Made by a program: the position numbers and the translations under genes
Shown here: positions 10,440 through 24,342 of the stretch, one piece after another
Position numbering within the stretch: the stretch's first letter is position 1
How the letters are laid out: every line of letters starts with the position of its first letter
The notes under the pieces: generated by a model
What the model was told of the DNA's origin: nothing
Seen by the model: the letters and a program-made list of their open reading frames with translations, nothing else
Database searches by the model: none
DNA from: Flaccisagitta enflata
Taxonomy: Eukaryota > Chaetognatha > Sagittoidea > Aphragmophora
Reading direction: 5' to 3'
Assembly: GCA_965153355.1 (NCBI GenBank)
Contig: OZ231128.1
Coordinates: forward strand, 6,386,001-6,450,000
DNA length: 64,000 nucleotides

Positions 10440-11110
10440 AATGTCTTCACGATCACGACTTTTTCACGACTAAAACACTATAAAAATTATATCAATCATG
10501 AGGATTGAGTATTAAATAGAAATTTCTATTCTTCGTGATTTTGGAGTGTTTTTTTTTTAGATTTCTAGCTTGTAAAATTTGGATTTCAATTCGATGCTAA
10601 ACGCTAACAATTTTTATTGGGACTTGAATAATGAGTAAATGCGAGTGTGGATTGTTTTTGATTTTGATTTCATGGTGACTATTAAAAATGTGTTTGGATT
10701 CTTCTTGAGCAATAAGCAATCGATCCGATTTTCAGTAACACGGTACGCATACACGTAACAAGTTACAACATACAAAATTGAGACAAGGCCCATTTAATAA
10801 GATACCAGGTATACCGTTTGAGTCAATGAGGGGTACTTTTTTCATATCATCGACATTTGTGGTAACCTGGTCCCGAATCCCAAATCCAGGCGTCAAGTAA
10901 AAGGCGAAAATAAATAAAATAGGTAACACAAAATGTAGAAAGGAGAAGGAAGAAAAGGTTGCTGATTAACGATGAAATATTCGCCCTGTAAACTTGGTCT
11001 ACGCCAATAAACGCAAGCCTACAAATCACCCTTGAACAACGTCCAGTTCCCTCACCGAAATCATTCATTTATTTACTACCTTATTCATCACGTTTTGCAC
11101 CTTGCATTGA
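10440..11110. other. Intronic AT-rich stretch
   Basis: Nearly identical to 58790-59420 in the right arm (one or two differences seen). No splice-bounded exon was recognised. Confidence 0.4.
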
Positions 11111-11117
11111 TTGATTT

Positions 11118-11382
11118 TTTCATTCATTCATTCATTCATTCAACCATTCATTCATTTTTCCATCCATTCATTAATTTATCCATCCATCCATCCATTCATT
11201 CATCCATTCATTTATTCATCCATTTGTTCATTCATTCATCCATCCATTCATCTATTCATCCATTCATTCATTCATTTATACATTCATTTACTCATTCATC
11301 CATACATCCATTTATTTACTCATTCATTCATCCATTCATTTATTCATTCATCTACACATCCATCCATCCATTCATCCATTCA
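11118..11382. repeat. CATT/CATC tetranucleotide array beside exon C donor
   Basis: Mixed CATT, CATC, TATT and ACTC units begin within a few bases of the exon C donor. The right arm has the same array, base for base as far as I could follow, at 58500-58760. Confidence 0.9.
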
Positions 11383-11383
11383 C

Positions 11384-11505
11384 CTTTTCATACTGTTTGA
11401 CCTCGATGGTATCTTCGTCAATGAAATTGAACTCAATAGATTTACGAATTTCTGTGGATTCGTCAAATCTGAGTTTGTATTGTCCCGCGTAAAGAGACGA
11501 CAATT
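11384..11505 (-). CDS. Catenin gene exon C, left-arm copy (DM10-like segment)
   Basis: A canonical acceptor (TCGGTTTAG) ends at 11506 and the donor AAAAG/GTGAAT follows 11384. The length is 122 bp, phase 1 in and phase 0 out. The peptide is LSSLYAGQYKLRFDESTEI followed by RKSIEFNFIDEDTIEVKQYE. The pattern of basic residue, alternating aromatics and D-E-D-T-I-E-V resembles DM10 domains of the EFHC/Rib72 axonemal proteins; this is a memory-based similarity over 40 residues and could be chance. Phases fit splicing from exon B (G plus AA gives Glu) to exon D. Direct splicing from the spacer exon would create a TAA stop, so exon B must be included. The right-arm copy at 58377-58498 is identical. 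Confidence 0.6.
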
Positions 11506-12473
11506 CTAAACCGAGGACAAAAAGGACAAAAAAGGACAATTCTTTGCATATAAAAGAGGTGACGCTTGACTTTTTGGGCTGGAGACAGTGGCTGTGAGCA
11601 AAGGCAATATTTGGACGGTGCAATTTTAAGCAAAAGAAACATCTCAATTGCTCCATTGTTTAAGAATGATTGATATGCAAAGAATGATTCAAAGTTAAAA
11701 GGGCAAATATTTGAAACAGAGTGTGAAAGAAAACACCTAACTTGCCAGGATTTATTCTAGGAATGAAAAGTTTGAAATGGCCAACGTGACCTTGATGACC
11801 ATGATGCCTAAAATGCCACTAGTTATAAATTGCCAGTTTGGTATGCCACGAATGATAGCTAACCATGCAAAGAATGTCTGAAATTCAAATATGGCATGCC
11901 ATGAATGCTTTCTCAACCTGAGCATGTCCGTTGATGATTACTGCTTGATTGTATCGCAAAGAATGCCTCAAGAACTTCGATAATATTCTGGTAGCGGGTG
12001 TTCTAAAAAAATTATAGGTAGTTTTTGATGAAAAAAATGATTTGATCTATTTCACTAAGGCTTTAAAATAAATATTGAAGCAGCAATAGGTATAGTGTCT
12101 ACTAATTTCTAAAAATAATTTGCTTTAATGATAATTTTAGATTTAATAAATAAAAGTAAACAATATTTCTATTAGTAGTTTCAAACAACAACCAAGAAAA
12201 TACTAGCTTTTTTGGTCAGTGCTAGACGGCTAGCACTATAAAAACTATTTTTTGAAATAGAATCAAACATGAATGAAGGAAAAAATATGTTTTCAGTGAT
12301 ATCAATTATAGCTCCAAATTTCTTTTTTTCGAACACCCGGTATCAAATGCGAGTTTGAAATGCCTGCGAGTAACCCCTGAACAATCATGACTTCAAGTTT
12401 GTCATGCCAAGAATGCCTTTCATGCCAAGAATATTTGTTAAGGTTGATATGAATTTTATCATGATTTTCATAC
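11506..12473. other. Intron between exons B and C
   Basis: AT-rich non-coding sequence that is almost perfectly conserved in the right arm up to about 12250 and about 95% identical beyond that. Confidence 0.45.
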
Positions 12474-14063
<1,590 letters not shown>

Positions 14064-14100
14064 CTAAACGCAAAAATGAGCCGGATTTGAAGACAGGGTG

Positions 14101-14733
14101 CTTTTTGGGCAGCGGCCCAAAGGGCAGATGTCCTGTAGAACACAGGGCTCAACCGTTACGTCCGTCCGTACATCCGTGCCCCCTCATGACTTTTGACCCA
14201 AATATCAGCCTCAAGGCCCAAATCCCAGCCTCGAAGCCGGAATCCCAGCTTGGAGGCCCAAATCCCAGCCTTAAGGCCCAAATCCCAGCCTCAAGGCCCA
14301 TATCCTAGCCTATTGGGCCAAATTCCAGCCTCAAAACCCAAATTCCAGGCCCATATCCCAGCCTGTTGACCCAAATTCCAGCCTCAAGACCCAAATTCTA
14401 GCCATGAGGCCCTCTCAGCCATGAAGCTCAAATCCCAGCCTTTCTGCCCAAATCCTTGCCTGTAATACAAAATCCCTGTATTCAGGCTCAAACCACAGCT
14501 TAATGATCCAAATCCCCCCCCCCCCCATGGCTCAAATCCCAAACCAGTACTCACAGGCCTAAAATCAGTCAACCCTCCTGAAATCAGACAGACAGACAGA
14601 CGTAACGGTTCACCCCTGTGTTGCAAAGAACATCATTGGGGCCGCTGCCCTGCTCCCACCCCACTATCTTGCAACAGCAATGAAGCAGGGCAACGGGCAC
14701 CGCTGACCATGTGCGATTCATGGATGACTTGTT
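14101..14733. mobile_element. Family B element, foldback form with long terminal inverted repeats
   Basis: The left side reads TTTTTGGGCAGCGGCCCAAA, then GAACACAGGGCTCAACCGTTACGTCC-type sequence. About 480 bp on lies the inverted partner ACGTAACGGTTCACCCC and GGGGCCGCTGCCC. Between them lies an array of about 21-bp units (AAATCCCAGCCTCAAGGCCC). It ends with hairpin CCCTGCT...AGCAGGGCA and ACCGCTGACCATGTGCGATT. It separates exons A and B. The right-arm copy is 55259-55886. Confidence 0.75.
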
Positions 14734-14947
14734 CATGATCATGTATGATAAAAGATAAATTGAATAAAGGAGCATTCTGAGGTAAGTGAGCTGATTTTAG
14801 GCATACGGAAAATGCGTTGACACCCTTTCAAACACTTCCCGCAAAAAAACTCCTTGAGTCAAAGATTGTTTAAAATTTCGACAGATTAGCCATTGAAATT
14901 TTTTAGGACAAAATTTTTGTGATAAACAAACAAGGAAAAAAAAGTGG
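14734..14947. other. Downstream of exon A stop
   Basis: No consensus polyadenylation signal (AATAAA on the minus strand) was seen here, which weakens the case for a terminal exon A. Confidence 0.35.
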
Positions 14948-15607
14948 TTACAAAAAATGAGACTGATATGATATTTCAGTTGAATCTATATTTGAAATCA
15001 AATCCGACGCACTGTGATCGTAAATGCCCTCAGCATCCGGCGTAGACAAAGGCCTAATAGACAAAGGCCTTACAGACAAAGGCCGATGTGAAGACGATGC
15101 TGATGAGATGAAAGAAGGCCGCCTTCCGGCCGTTACGCAGGACAACGGCCGATTGGAAGCGGCGTTACGGCCGGCGGCGGACGATAACGGCCTGCTCCAT
15201 CGCTTGCTGACGTCGTCGAATCGCCATTCGGAAGTGTAAGGACGCAAATCATCGTCAAGACCGGAAGTGTAAGGATGCAACTCATCGTCAAGACCGGCTT
15301 TGACGTCGAAGGAACGAAATTTAATGACGTCGTCGTCGTAAGAATTACGCAGTTTGACGTCGGATGTAGTGGAAGAAAAGGGAGAAAAAGCCGAATTGAC
15401 GTCAGATGAAAAAGCCGGATTGACTTCAGATGAAAAAGCCAGGTTGACGTCAGAAACTTCGTTGACATTCGATTGAGGAGGAGAGACTTTGATTTGATTT
15501 TTCCCGTCGATTTTCTCGTAAACGTCGTCAACGTCAACGTCAACGTCAACGTCAACGTCGTCGTCAACGTCAACGTCGTTGCCGTTAGTGACGTCAGCGG
15601 GGATGGA
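14948..15607 (-). CDS. Exon A, left-arm copy: stop-containing exon of an unrecognised C-terminus
   Basis: A strong pyrimidine tract ends in CTACTAG at 15608. The TAG of the acceptor is also the in-frame stop just upstream, so the 219-residue frame opens exactly at the splice site in phase 0. The peptide starts SIPADVTNGNDVDV, has a Val-Asp repeat (DVDVDVDV), an 11-residue repeat GLDDDLRPYTS, and RPLS repeats (RPLSVRPLSIRPLS), and ends DSTEISYQSHFL before TAA. It cannot be joined in frame to the spacer exon, which leaves in phase 1. It is therefore an alternative terminal exon, has an unseen partner exon, or belongs to another gene on this strand. The right-arm copy (54354-55040) is intact and has one more GLDDDLRPYTS unit. 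No known domain is recognised. Confidence 0.55.
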   Translation of the reverse strand, partial: SIPADVTNGNDVDVDDDVDVDVDVDVDDVYEKIDGKNQIKVSPPQSNVNEVSDVNLAFSSEVNPAFSSDVNSAFSPFSSTTSDVKLRNSYDDDVIKFRSFDVKAGLDDELHPYTSGLDDDLRPYTSEWRFDDVSKRWSRPLSSAAGRNAASNRPLSCVTAGRRPSFISSASSSHRPLSVRPLSIRPLSTPDAEGIYDHSASDLISNIDSTEISYQSHFL

Positions 15608-15734
15608 CTAGTAGAGAGGGAGAAGAAGGAGGAAGAGGAGGAGGAGCAGGAGAAGGAGGAGGAAGACGTAGATGGAAAAGAAAGACACGAAAAGAAGGAC
15701 ACGAGGAGGAAACGGGAAAGAGAAAAAAAAAAAA

Positions 15735-16616
<882 letters not shown>

Positions 16617-16756
16617 CGAAAACAAGGCAACACCAACAGAAGAAAACTAGGAATTGAAGGGGATGAAATTGAAAGATAGACATACAGGGCCAGTGAAAAA
16701 CAAAACAGTCAATAACAAGGAACAATGAAACATGAAACAAAACAGTCAATAATAGT

Positions 16757-17303
16757 CGCAAAAGCGTTAGATGGTCAGCGGTACCCGTGCCCTGCTGGCC
16801 AGGCTGTGGCTGAAGCTGAGGGGAGGTAGCGCTCGGCGTCGACCCAGCCACCATGGGGATTTTCCTTCTCCCTCCTTCTCCTCCGCAATCTTGGTCTCGA
16901 GACCACTGTCTCGGCTCAAATCCCAGCTTTGGAGGCTCATCCCAGCTCGGTCAAATCTTAGCCCCAAGGCCCAAATCCTAGCCTGGAGGCTGAGTTTTGG
17001 GCCTCAAGGCCAGGATCTGGGCCTCTTGGCTGAGATTTTGACATTGAGGCTGAGATTTGGGCCTCAAGACTGAAATCTGGGCCTCCAGGCTAGGATTTAG
17101 GCCTTGAGGCTAGGATTTGGGCCTTGAAGCTGGAATGTGGGCCTCAAAACTGGGATTTGAGCCTCGAGACTGGAATTTGGTCCTCGAGACTGGGATTTGA
17201 GGGGGGGGGGACGTAGGAGGAGAAGGAGAAGAAGAAGGAGAAAATCCCCCATATGTGTGAAAGCATAGGTCATCGACCCCTTCGGGGCCGCTGCCCAAAA
17301 AGG
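16757..17303. mobile_element. Family B element with 21-bp minisatellite core
   Basis: One end is GCAAAAGCGTTAGATGGTCA; the other is GGGGCCGCTGCCCAAAAAGG. The core array (16900-17200) has units like TTGGGCCTCRAGGCTGGGAT. The right-arm copy is 52731-53238. Confidence 0.75.
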
Positions 17304-17547
17304 AACAATGAAACATGAAACAATACAGAGCACCAGGCCACGGCCACGGCTAAGCCATGACGACGGATATAGACAGAGCAGTTTTCATCATGACTTCCTA
17401 AGACAACTTGTAAACTTGTAAACTTGTACATTGTAAACTTTACAATGTAAAGCATTTCAAACCTTTGAAGATTTAGAAGGAGATATGTGACGCCTTCGAC
17501 AGGAAAACAAAGGACATTTTACGCAGGCAGCCTCTTTGGACATTATT

Positions 17548-17548
17548 G

Positions 17549-17641
<93 letters not shown>

Positions 17642-17645
17642 GGTT
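17548..17645. repeat. (TTG)n trinucleotide tract
   Basis: About 30 TTG units. The right-arm counterpart is 52365-52475. Confidence 0.95.
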
Positions 17646-17843
17646 GTTTGTCGTTGTTTTTCTCGTTGTCGTTTTTGTTGTTGTTGTTTTTGTCGTTGTT
17701 TTTTTTTCGATGTCGTTGTCACTGTTTCTTTTTGTTATTTCTTACAATCTTTGTTACTTTAATCATTTGACGTATAATATGCAATTCCTGCATTTAATTT
17801 CTCAATCAATTCGTGTTGTAATTCAAAATGAGAATATCTCATC

Positions 17844-17879
<36 letters not shown>

Positions 17880-18200
17880 CTTTTTTGTTATGAGAAAAGC
17901 AATGTAACGAGGAAGGGATCAAGATTGAGGACCGAGGCCAAGTTCCCAAGCAGCCGAGAATGAGCCGAGAATGAGCCGAATGAGCCGAGAATGCCAGCAT
18001 TCTTTTACAAAAGGTAAAACGGGTAACACAAGTGGAATCATTGCAGAAAGCTTCTGATCATTTGACATGGGTTTTACTGACTATCAGACTGGGCAATAAA
18101 AAAAAATTTGAACTGAAAAAGAAAACTTGAATTAAAAAAAATATATATATATTCTTGTTTTGAGTTGTGCTCTGTAGCCTTTATCTAGTAACCAGAGGCC
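17646..18200. other. Non-coding stretch between TTG tract and minisatellites
   Basis: It includes a CT tract (17847-17875) and a degenerate GAGCCGAGAAT repeat (17955-17990). No gene was recognised. It is matched at about 51880-52360 in the right arm. Confidence 0.4.
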
Positions 18201-18341
18201 ACTGGCTCAGGGTCTGAATGGGTCCAAAGGGATGTGGTCAGGGGCTTACTGGCTCAGGGTCTGACTGGGTCCAAAGGGATGAGGTCAGGGGCTCACTGGC
18301 TCAGGGTCTGACAGGGTCCAAAGGGATGAGGTCAGGGGCTC
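18201..18341. repeat. 47-bp minisatellite, 3 units
   Basis: Units start ACTGGCTCAGGGTCTGA at 18201, 18248 and 18295. A more degenerate counterpart lies at about 50855-50985 in the right arm. Confidence 0.9.
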
Positions 18342-18450
18342 ACTGGCCAGGAATCGGCTTGTAATTGGCCATAAGAGTTTCAGTTGGACAGAAAATTAAA
18401 TGATATTGTCAAACCGGATCGGGTGGCACTTCATGGCGAAGATTCATCGC

Positions 18451-18930
18451 AAGTGTGGTCAAATGACATTGAAGTGTGGTAAAATGGCATTGAAGTGTGG
18501 CCAAATGACATTAAAGCGTGGTCAAATGACATTGAAGTGTGGTCAAATGATATTGGAGTGTGGTCAAATGACATTGAAGCGTGGTCAAATGACATTGAAG
18601 CGTGGTCAAATGACATTGACGTGTGGTCAAATGACATTGAAGTGTGGTCAAATGACATTGAAGTGTGGTCAAATGACATTGAAGTGTGGTCAAATGGTAT
18701 TGAAGTGTGGCCAAATGACATTAAAGCGTGGTCAAATGACATTGAAGTGTGGTCAAGTGACATTGAAGTGTGGTCAAATGGCATTGAAGTGTGGCCAAAT
18801 GACATTGAAGTGTGGTCAAATGACATTGAAGTGTGGTCAAATGACATTGAGGTGTGGCCAAATGACATTGAAGTGTGGTCAAATGGCATTGAAGTGTGGT
18901 CAAATGACATTGAAGTGTAGTCAAATGATG
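18451..18930. repeat. 21-bp minisatellite, about 23 units
   Basis: Consensus AAGTGTGGTCAAATGACATTG. Because 21 is a multiple of three, all frames stay open (for example MTLKCGQ repeats), but no start or splice context supports coding. The right arm keeps only about 6 units (50622-50745). Confidence 0.95.
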
Positions 18931-19406
18931 ATGGTATAAGTCGTTAAGGACGGGCATAATACCTGAGGGTTTTGATTTCCGACTCAGCATGTGTAAAGAG
19001 GAGGGCCGCTGCGAGAGCCTAAAAAGGGGTGTTACCCTGCATCTTTTAATGATTTTGGAAAAAGTTGATCTTTTGAATTTTTTTTTTTAAGCTTATATGG
19101 AGAGGCAAAAAGAATTTATAATAAGAGGAACCACAAGACAATAACTCACTTCCTTGATTTTTCATCAGTTTTCAATGCTTCAGCTTGTAGTTTCCTTAAA
19201 ATTTAGCATAAGAGATTGTTATGATAGGGAAATCAAAGAAAAAAAAATCGGCGGCATACAAATTCTAGTATGTGAAGCACGAAAGTACAATTGTGTGTGT
19301 CTTCCATGAACAATGCTCGTTTTAAATCGGATTGCAGGTTTGAATATTGAACGACAGTTCATAAGGTGTTGGTTGAAATTGTAAATAATTATAGAAAAGA
19401 GAAATA
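18931..19406. other. Non-coding stretch
   Basis: It contains a possible family B remnant (GGGCCGCTGCGAG at 19004) and AT-rich sequence. No gene was recognised. It is only partly matched in the right arm. Confidence 0.35.
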
Positions 19407-19608
19407 ACAAGGCCGGATTCACGGCTACCGAAGTCGCGTGCGGGTGGGCAGGGGTCATATTCAAGGTCACTACTAGTGACTAGTGACTCACTAGACCATT
19501 GGAGCAGGAGCAGTGAGGTCCAAAAACCAAAATCATAAAAAAAGTTAGGTGTGACGGACCGACCGACGGACAAAGCGGGGTGTAGAGTCGCGTGCACGCG
19601 ACTAAAAA
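19407..19608 (+). mobile_element. Family A element (present in both arms)
   Basis: It begins ACAAGGCCGGATTCACGGC, then GAAGTCGCGTGCGGGTGGG, ACGGACCGACCGACGGAC, and ends with hairpin AGTCGCG-TGCA-CGCGACT plus AAAAA. The counterpart is 50246-50427. Confidence 0.9.
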
Positions 19609-20100
19609 TCATTGACGCTGGTTGAATTGGATTATTTCTTGTGCTAAACCGATGAACCGTTCATAGGCTTTGTCAGCTCAGCTACAACAATTTCATTCAT
19701 TAAATCAGGATTACGCCAGCCAGACACTCTGGCCAACGTAATCAGGATCTTTATCCTTTAAAGACAAGACTCAAGAACACTGAGTAAATCAACTAGACAC
19801 TCTAATGGAATAACTAGAAAATAGAACATATGTGCATTATGCATTTTCATGTTTTTTTTCTGTAGAAAAGAGGCCGAACATTTTGTTGGCGAAGTAGATT
19901 TTTTTGTCCTTTAAAATCCAATCATGTTCAGTAGTGTCTTTGAATGCGGTTACAAAAATACACATCGGTAAAGGAAAAGAATGGGACGAAGAAATGAAAG
20001 AAAATTGATGAAATAAAGTTGACACTCAACCACAAGTGCACACAAAAACAACAGACTTTGTCTTAAAAGTGAATACGGGAAAAATGAGAATGAACAACAG
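19609..20100. other. Non-coding stretch
   Basis: No gene was seen. It is about 95% matched at 49790-50240 in the right arm. Confidence 0.4.
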
Positions 20101-20256
20101 CAGACAGGAAAAAAAAGAAGATAGGAGAGAAAAATAGAAAGAAAGAAAGAAGGATTGAAGGAAAAAAGAAAGAAAAAAAGAAAGATAGAAAGAAAGAAAG
20201 GTAGGAAGAAAGAAAGAAAGAAAGAAAAAAAGACAGAAAGACAGAAAGAAAGAAAA

Positions 20257-20472
20257 ACAAGGCCGGATACACGGCTACCCCAGTCGCGTGCGGGTGGGCA
20301 GGGGCCGTATGTGAGGTCACTTGATCATTTGGGCAGGGGCGGTGAGGCCAAAGACCGCAAAAACAAAAAAAAAGTAAAGTGTTACGGACCGACGCGACGG
20401 ACAGACGGACGGACCGACGGACGGACGGACGGACAAAGCGGGGTGTAGAGACGCGTAGCACGCGACTAAAAA
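20257..20472 (+). mobile_element. Family A element, left arm only
   Basis: It begins ACAAGGCCGGATACACGGC, carries GACGGACGGACGG units and ends CGCGACTAAAAA. It sits inside an AAAG-rich tract. The right arm has the same flanks (GCATAAAG.. against ..CTTTATGC at 49445-49452) with only AAAG repeat between them. Confidence 0.85.
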
Positions 20473-21777
20473 GAAGAGAAGAAAGAAAGCATAAAGACTT
20501 GGTTTGGATTCATTCTTTCTAATGAAGTTTACTCATTTCTCATCATCAAATATGAAAGATCGATCATCGATCAATGATTCTTTTACGCTTTCATTATCGA
20601 TTTGCCATCGCACATCAAATGTGAAGACACACACACAGGAGCAGACTTGACTCCTCACACAGAAGAGACAAGGAAACATGGTCAAGAACAGACAGACAGA
20701 CAGACTGGCAGAGACAGAATAGAGACAAGGCCAAAAATTAGGTGTAATTTGGCTTATATCGCGATCATCATCTGATATTCAACTTTGCTTGATTTCTAGC
20801 GGAAAGTAGCAATCCTTGGGACTTATTCCCTGAAACTTGTTTGTTTCCGAAGCACATCAGCCAAAGGAGGTTTGAGACCAGAATCAGATGCTAGGGTGGG
20901 ATTTTAGGAGCAGAACCATGACTCAATTTGCGTACAAATTTATCAAAAAAATGTGCGGATGCCAGTTTTAGCCAATTCTTAAAAATTTGGCTGACAAGAA
21001 CTGCAAAATACTTTTCAAGCTGGTCTATACAATCAGTGGGGTGGGACTGACGGCTTGGGTGGCATCAATGAAATATCCTTTAACAGGATAAATGGTTATA
21101 AATCATAATTGATTATCGCTTGGAATCAACATTTTTGTTATATCCTTACTTCTGTATTAGATTTCCAGATATCCTTTTTTTAGTAGTAGTGAGGAAAACT
21201 TTAGCTTTAGCATTATGTAATGATTGATTTAGTGTCAAAAACAAATTTGAAACAATAATTCCATGTTTGTGAGAATTTATAGCTTGTCAAAGTAAGGTTG
21301 GTGCACGCGTTTTGGCTGATTTTTCTTATCTATTTCTAGCTGTTCTGCGCACCCACAAAGGATATATCCTTTTATCCAAAGATGACTTTTTTTGGACGGC
21401 AATCATTTGTTTTGAAGCTTGATCTTTTGTAAATGTTTATTAACTGTCTCAATTATCTATCAGACGAAAACTGATGATAGACTTATTATTATTTTTCCGT
21501 TTCAGTTTTTTAAAAGATGACAAAAGAATAAAGATTTGGATCGCGTGAAAGTCTGAAGGCTGACAAACGACGATTTCAATCGAGGGACTGAGGACAGCGA
21601 AGTTCGAAAATATTTGGTCACAGATTTTTATCGGTCGAAAATTTTTTCAAAGAAGGATAAATTCGAAATGTACAAAGATGGAGAATGCGTTTACGGATTC
21701 TCAAAACACTAACTCTAGTACAGTAACATCCCGCCATAGCGAATCTGAAAGTAATGAAAATCCGCCTTTGACAAAAA
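20473..21777. other. Non-coding stretch, matched in right arm
   Basis: AT-rich sequence with a few GACA units at 20690-20705 and no exon recognised. The counterpart is about 47940-49440. The right arm carries an extra 259-bp TTAGGG-containing insertion whose empty site here is 21143-21151. Confidence 0.4.
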
Positions 21778-21924
21778 ACAAGGCCGGATTCACGGTAAGA
21801 CTGTTGCAGATGGTTAGATAAAGACCGTAATGCAATAATTGCTTGCAATTCAAAAAATATTTGTTACCTATCGACGTACAGACCGACACAGCAAGGTAAA
21901 GAGTTGCATGTCCACGACAAAAAA
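21778..21924 (+). mobile_element. Family A element, degenerate (both arms)
   Basis: It begins ACAAGGCCGGATTCACGG, has CCTATCGACGTACAGACCGA, and ends GAGTTGCATGTCCACGACAA. The counterpart is 47785-47934. Confidence 0.7.
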
Positions 21925-22234
21925 CTTTTATTTCTTTCATGTTGTTTTATTTAGACTTCTATAATGGCAATAACAGAAATCTACCTTGATGATAGATAAA
22001 ATCAATTAGTCCCCTAACATTCGTTATTGCGGGGTTCAACTGTACTTCCGATACTCGATGCATCGATGTAAAATCTGACAAGAGATATTTGAAAAAAAAC
22101 TTTTTACGGGAAGTGATGAGCTTGATTCGAGAGTCAGACACGCACGGATTACTTGTAATGTGACACACATTCCTATTTCACACTTTTTAGTGTTGGACAT
22201 GATCTGGTCATTTTTGTCTTCATTTCAGTTTGCT

Positions 22235-22435
<201 letters not shown>

Positions 22436-22529
22436 TTTTTGTCACTTGAAGATAAATCGCTTGTTCATCTTTTACTTGTGGGGGAATGAAGCTTGTACAT
22501 CTCATTTAAGACATAGACATAGACAAGGA

Positions 22530-22687
22530 AACAGGGTGAGAAACAGACAGACAAGGAGACAGACTGGCAGACAGACAGACAGACGGAAATGTCATATAGA
22601 CAGACAAATCAACTGAGAGGGACTTAGAGACGGACAGAGACAGTATTTCAGGGAGACGGTGAGTGACTGCCAGAATCAGACCAAAAC

Positions 22688-22755
<68 letters not shown>
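22530..22755. repeat. GACA/CAGA tetranucleotide tracts
   Basis: Scattered CAGA units, then a pure run at 22690-22754. Confidence 0.9.
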
Positions 22756-22756
<1 letters not shown>

Positions 22757-22957
22757 ACGAGGTAAGAGATGAGCTAACGATGGCAAAAGGGTAATTTTTT
22801 TGACACAGCTGCCCGAAGAACTCCGAATCGTAATGAGAAATACCTAAAAACGAAAACCTAAAAACGCGGGTAAAAACCGTAACCGAAGTTAAAAAGCTCA
22901 CAAAATCCGCCTGTCATAGTTGCATCTGGAGAATCTCTCAGTTTTAGTTGGGGAAAT

Positions 22958-23420
<463 letters not shown>

Positions 23421-23509
23421 ACCCAGACAGACAGAGAATGAGTGAAACAGGGTCAACCATGCCATTTGGGCTCGACCGTTTGTTTTTTGAAAAGTGGTTG
23501 TAATTTTCC

Positions 23510-23742
23510 TTTTAGCCGCGTGCACGCGACTCTACAACCCGCTTTGTCCGTCAGTTGGTCGGTCGGTCGGTCAGTCGGTCGGTCGGTCGGTCGGTTTGTT
23601 GGTTGGTTGGTTGGTCACACTTTACTTTTTTTATGATTTCATTTCTTTGACCGCACTGCTCCTGCCCAAATGTTCTGGTGACCTCAAATATGGCCTCAAC
23701 CCACCCGCTCGGGACTTCGGTAGCCGTGTATCCGGCCTTGTT
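23510..23742 (-). mobile_element. Family A element (both arms)
   Basis: It begins TTTTAGCCGCGTGCACGCGA, has GTCGGTCGGTCGG units, and ends GCCGTGTATCCGGCCTTGTT. The counterpart is 46217-46428. Confidence 0.9.
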
Positions 23743-24224
23743 TTCAATCTAAATGATAATGCAAAATTGTATAACTTAAAAATATAAGACGCATGAAAAA
23801 TAATATAAAACTTTAAATTCAATATAATAAAGACAAGTAATCTTTGAACTATATTTTTCATATTTTTCAATTTTTGTTGCACCTGTCATAATTCAATGCA
23901 ATATGATATAATATAATAATAAACTATGAACTTATTCTCCTTTGGCGGCTTGTCCGTCCAGTGATTAATGGTTTTACTCTATCTGGGCGTGTTTCTCTTG
24001 TACTGATACTACTGATACTGTGGATTTTAAAAACAAAATTAACAATTGTTTCGGATGCTAATGACCTATAATCCGACAAAACGGCATCGATAAAGAGAGA
24101 TAGAGAAAGTGAAACGATGGACAAGACAGACAAGAGACAAATTCTTAATGTTACCGAATTGAATCGTCAAATAAAATAACAGAATCTCAGCAGCGTAAAA
24201 CATGACATGCAAATTAAGCAGAAA
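23743..24224. other. Non-coding AT-rich stretch
   Basis: No exon was recognised. It is matched at about 45730-46216 in the right arm. Confidence 0.4.
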
Positions 24225-24342
24225 ACAAGGCCAAGTAGGCCAATAAGGTGCAACGTGTTGATCGTCGAACGAATGCGTTACCGACCAACAGACAGACAGA
24301 CGGACAGAGCCAGTTATAGAGGTGCTTTGTCGCACCTAAAAA
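24225..24342 (+). mobile_element. Family A element, left arm only, with clean empty site
   Basis: It begins ACAAGGCCAAGTAGGCC, has CAGACAGACAGACGGACAG, and ends in hairpin AGGTGC-TTTGTC-GCACCT plus AAAAA. The right arm has the unbroken flanks joined by a T7 run at 45721-45727 and no element. Confidence 0.9.

Noticed and set aside
11032-11509. 122- and 132-codon frames reading IHSFIHPFIH
   Set aside because: Antisense translation of the CATT/CATC array beside exon C. Base-perfect identity in both arms reflects the conversion tract, not coding.
18451-18930. CRISPR-like regular repeats
   Set aside because: The units are directly tandem with no spacers, and the context is eukaryotic.
18400-18939. 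MTLKCGQ heptapeptide repeat protein
   Set aside because: A 21-bp minisatellite keeps every frame open. Unit number differs greatly between arms and there is no splice or start context.
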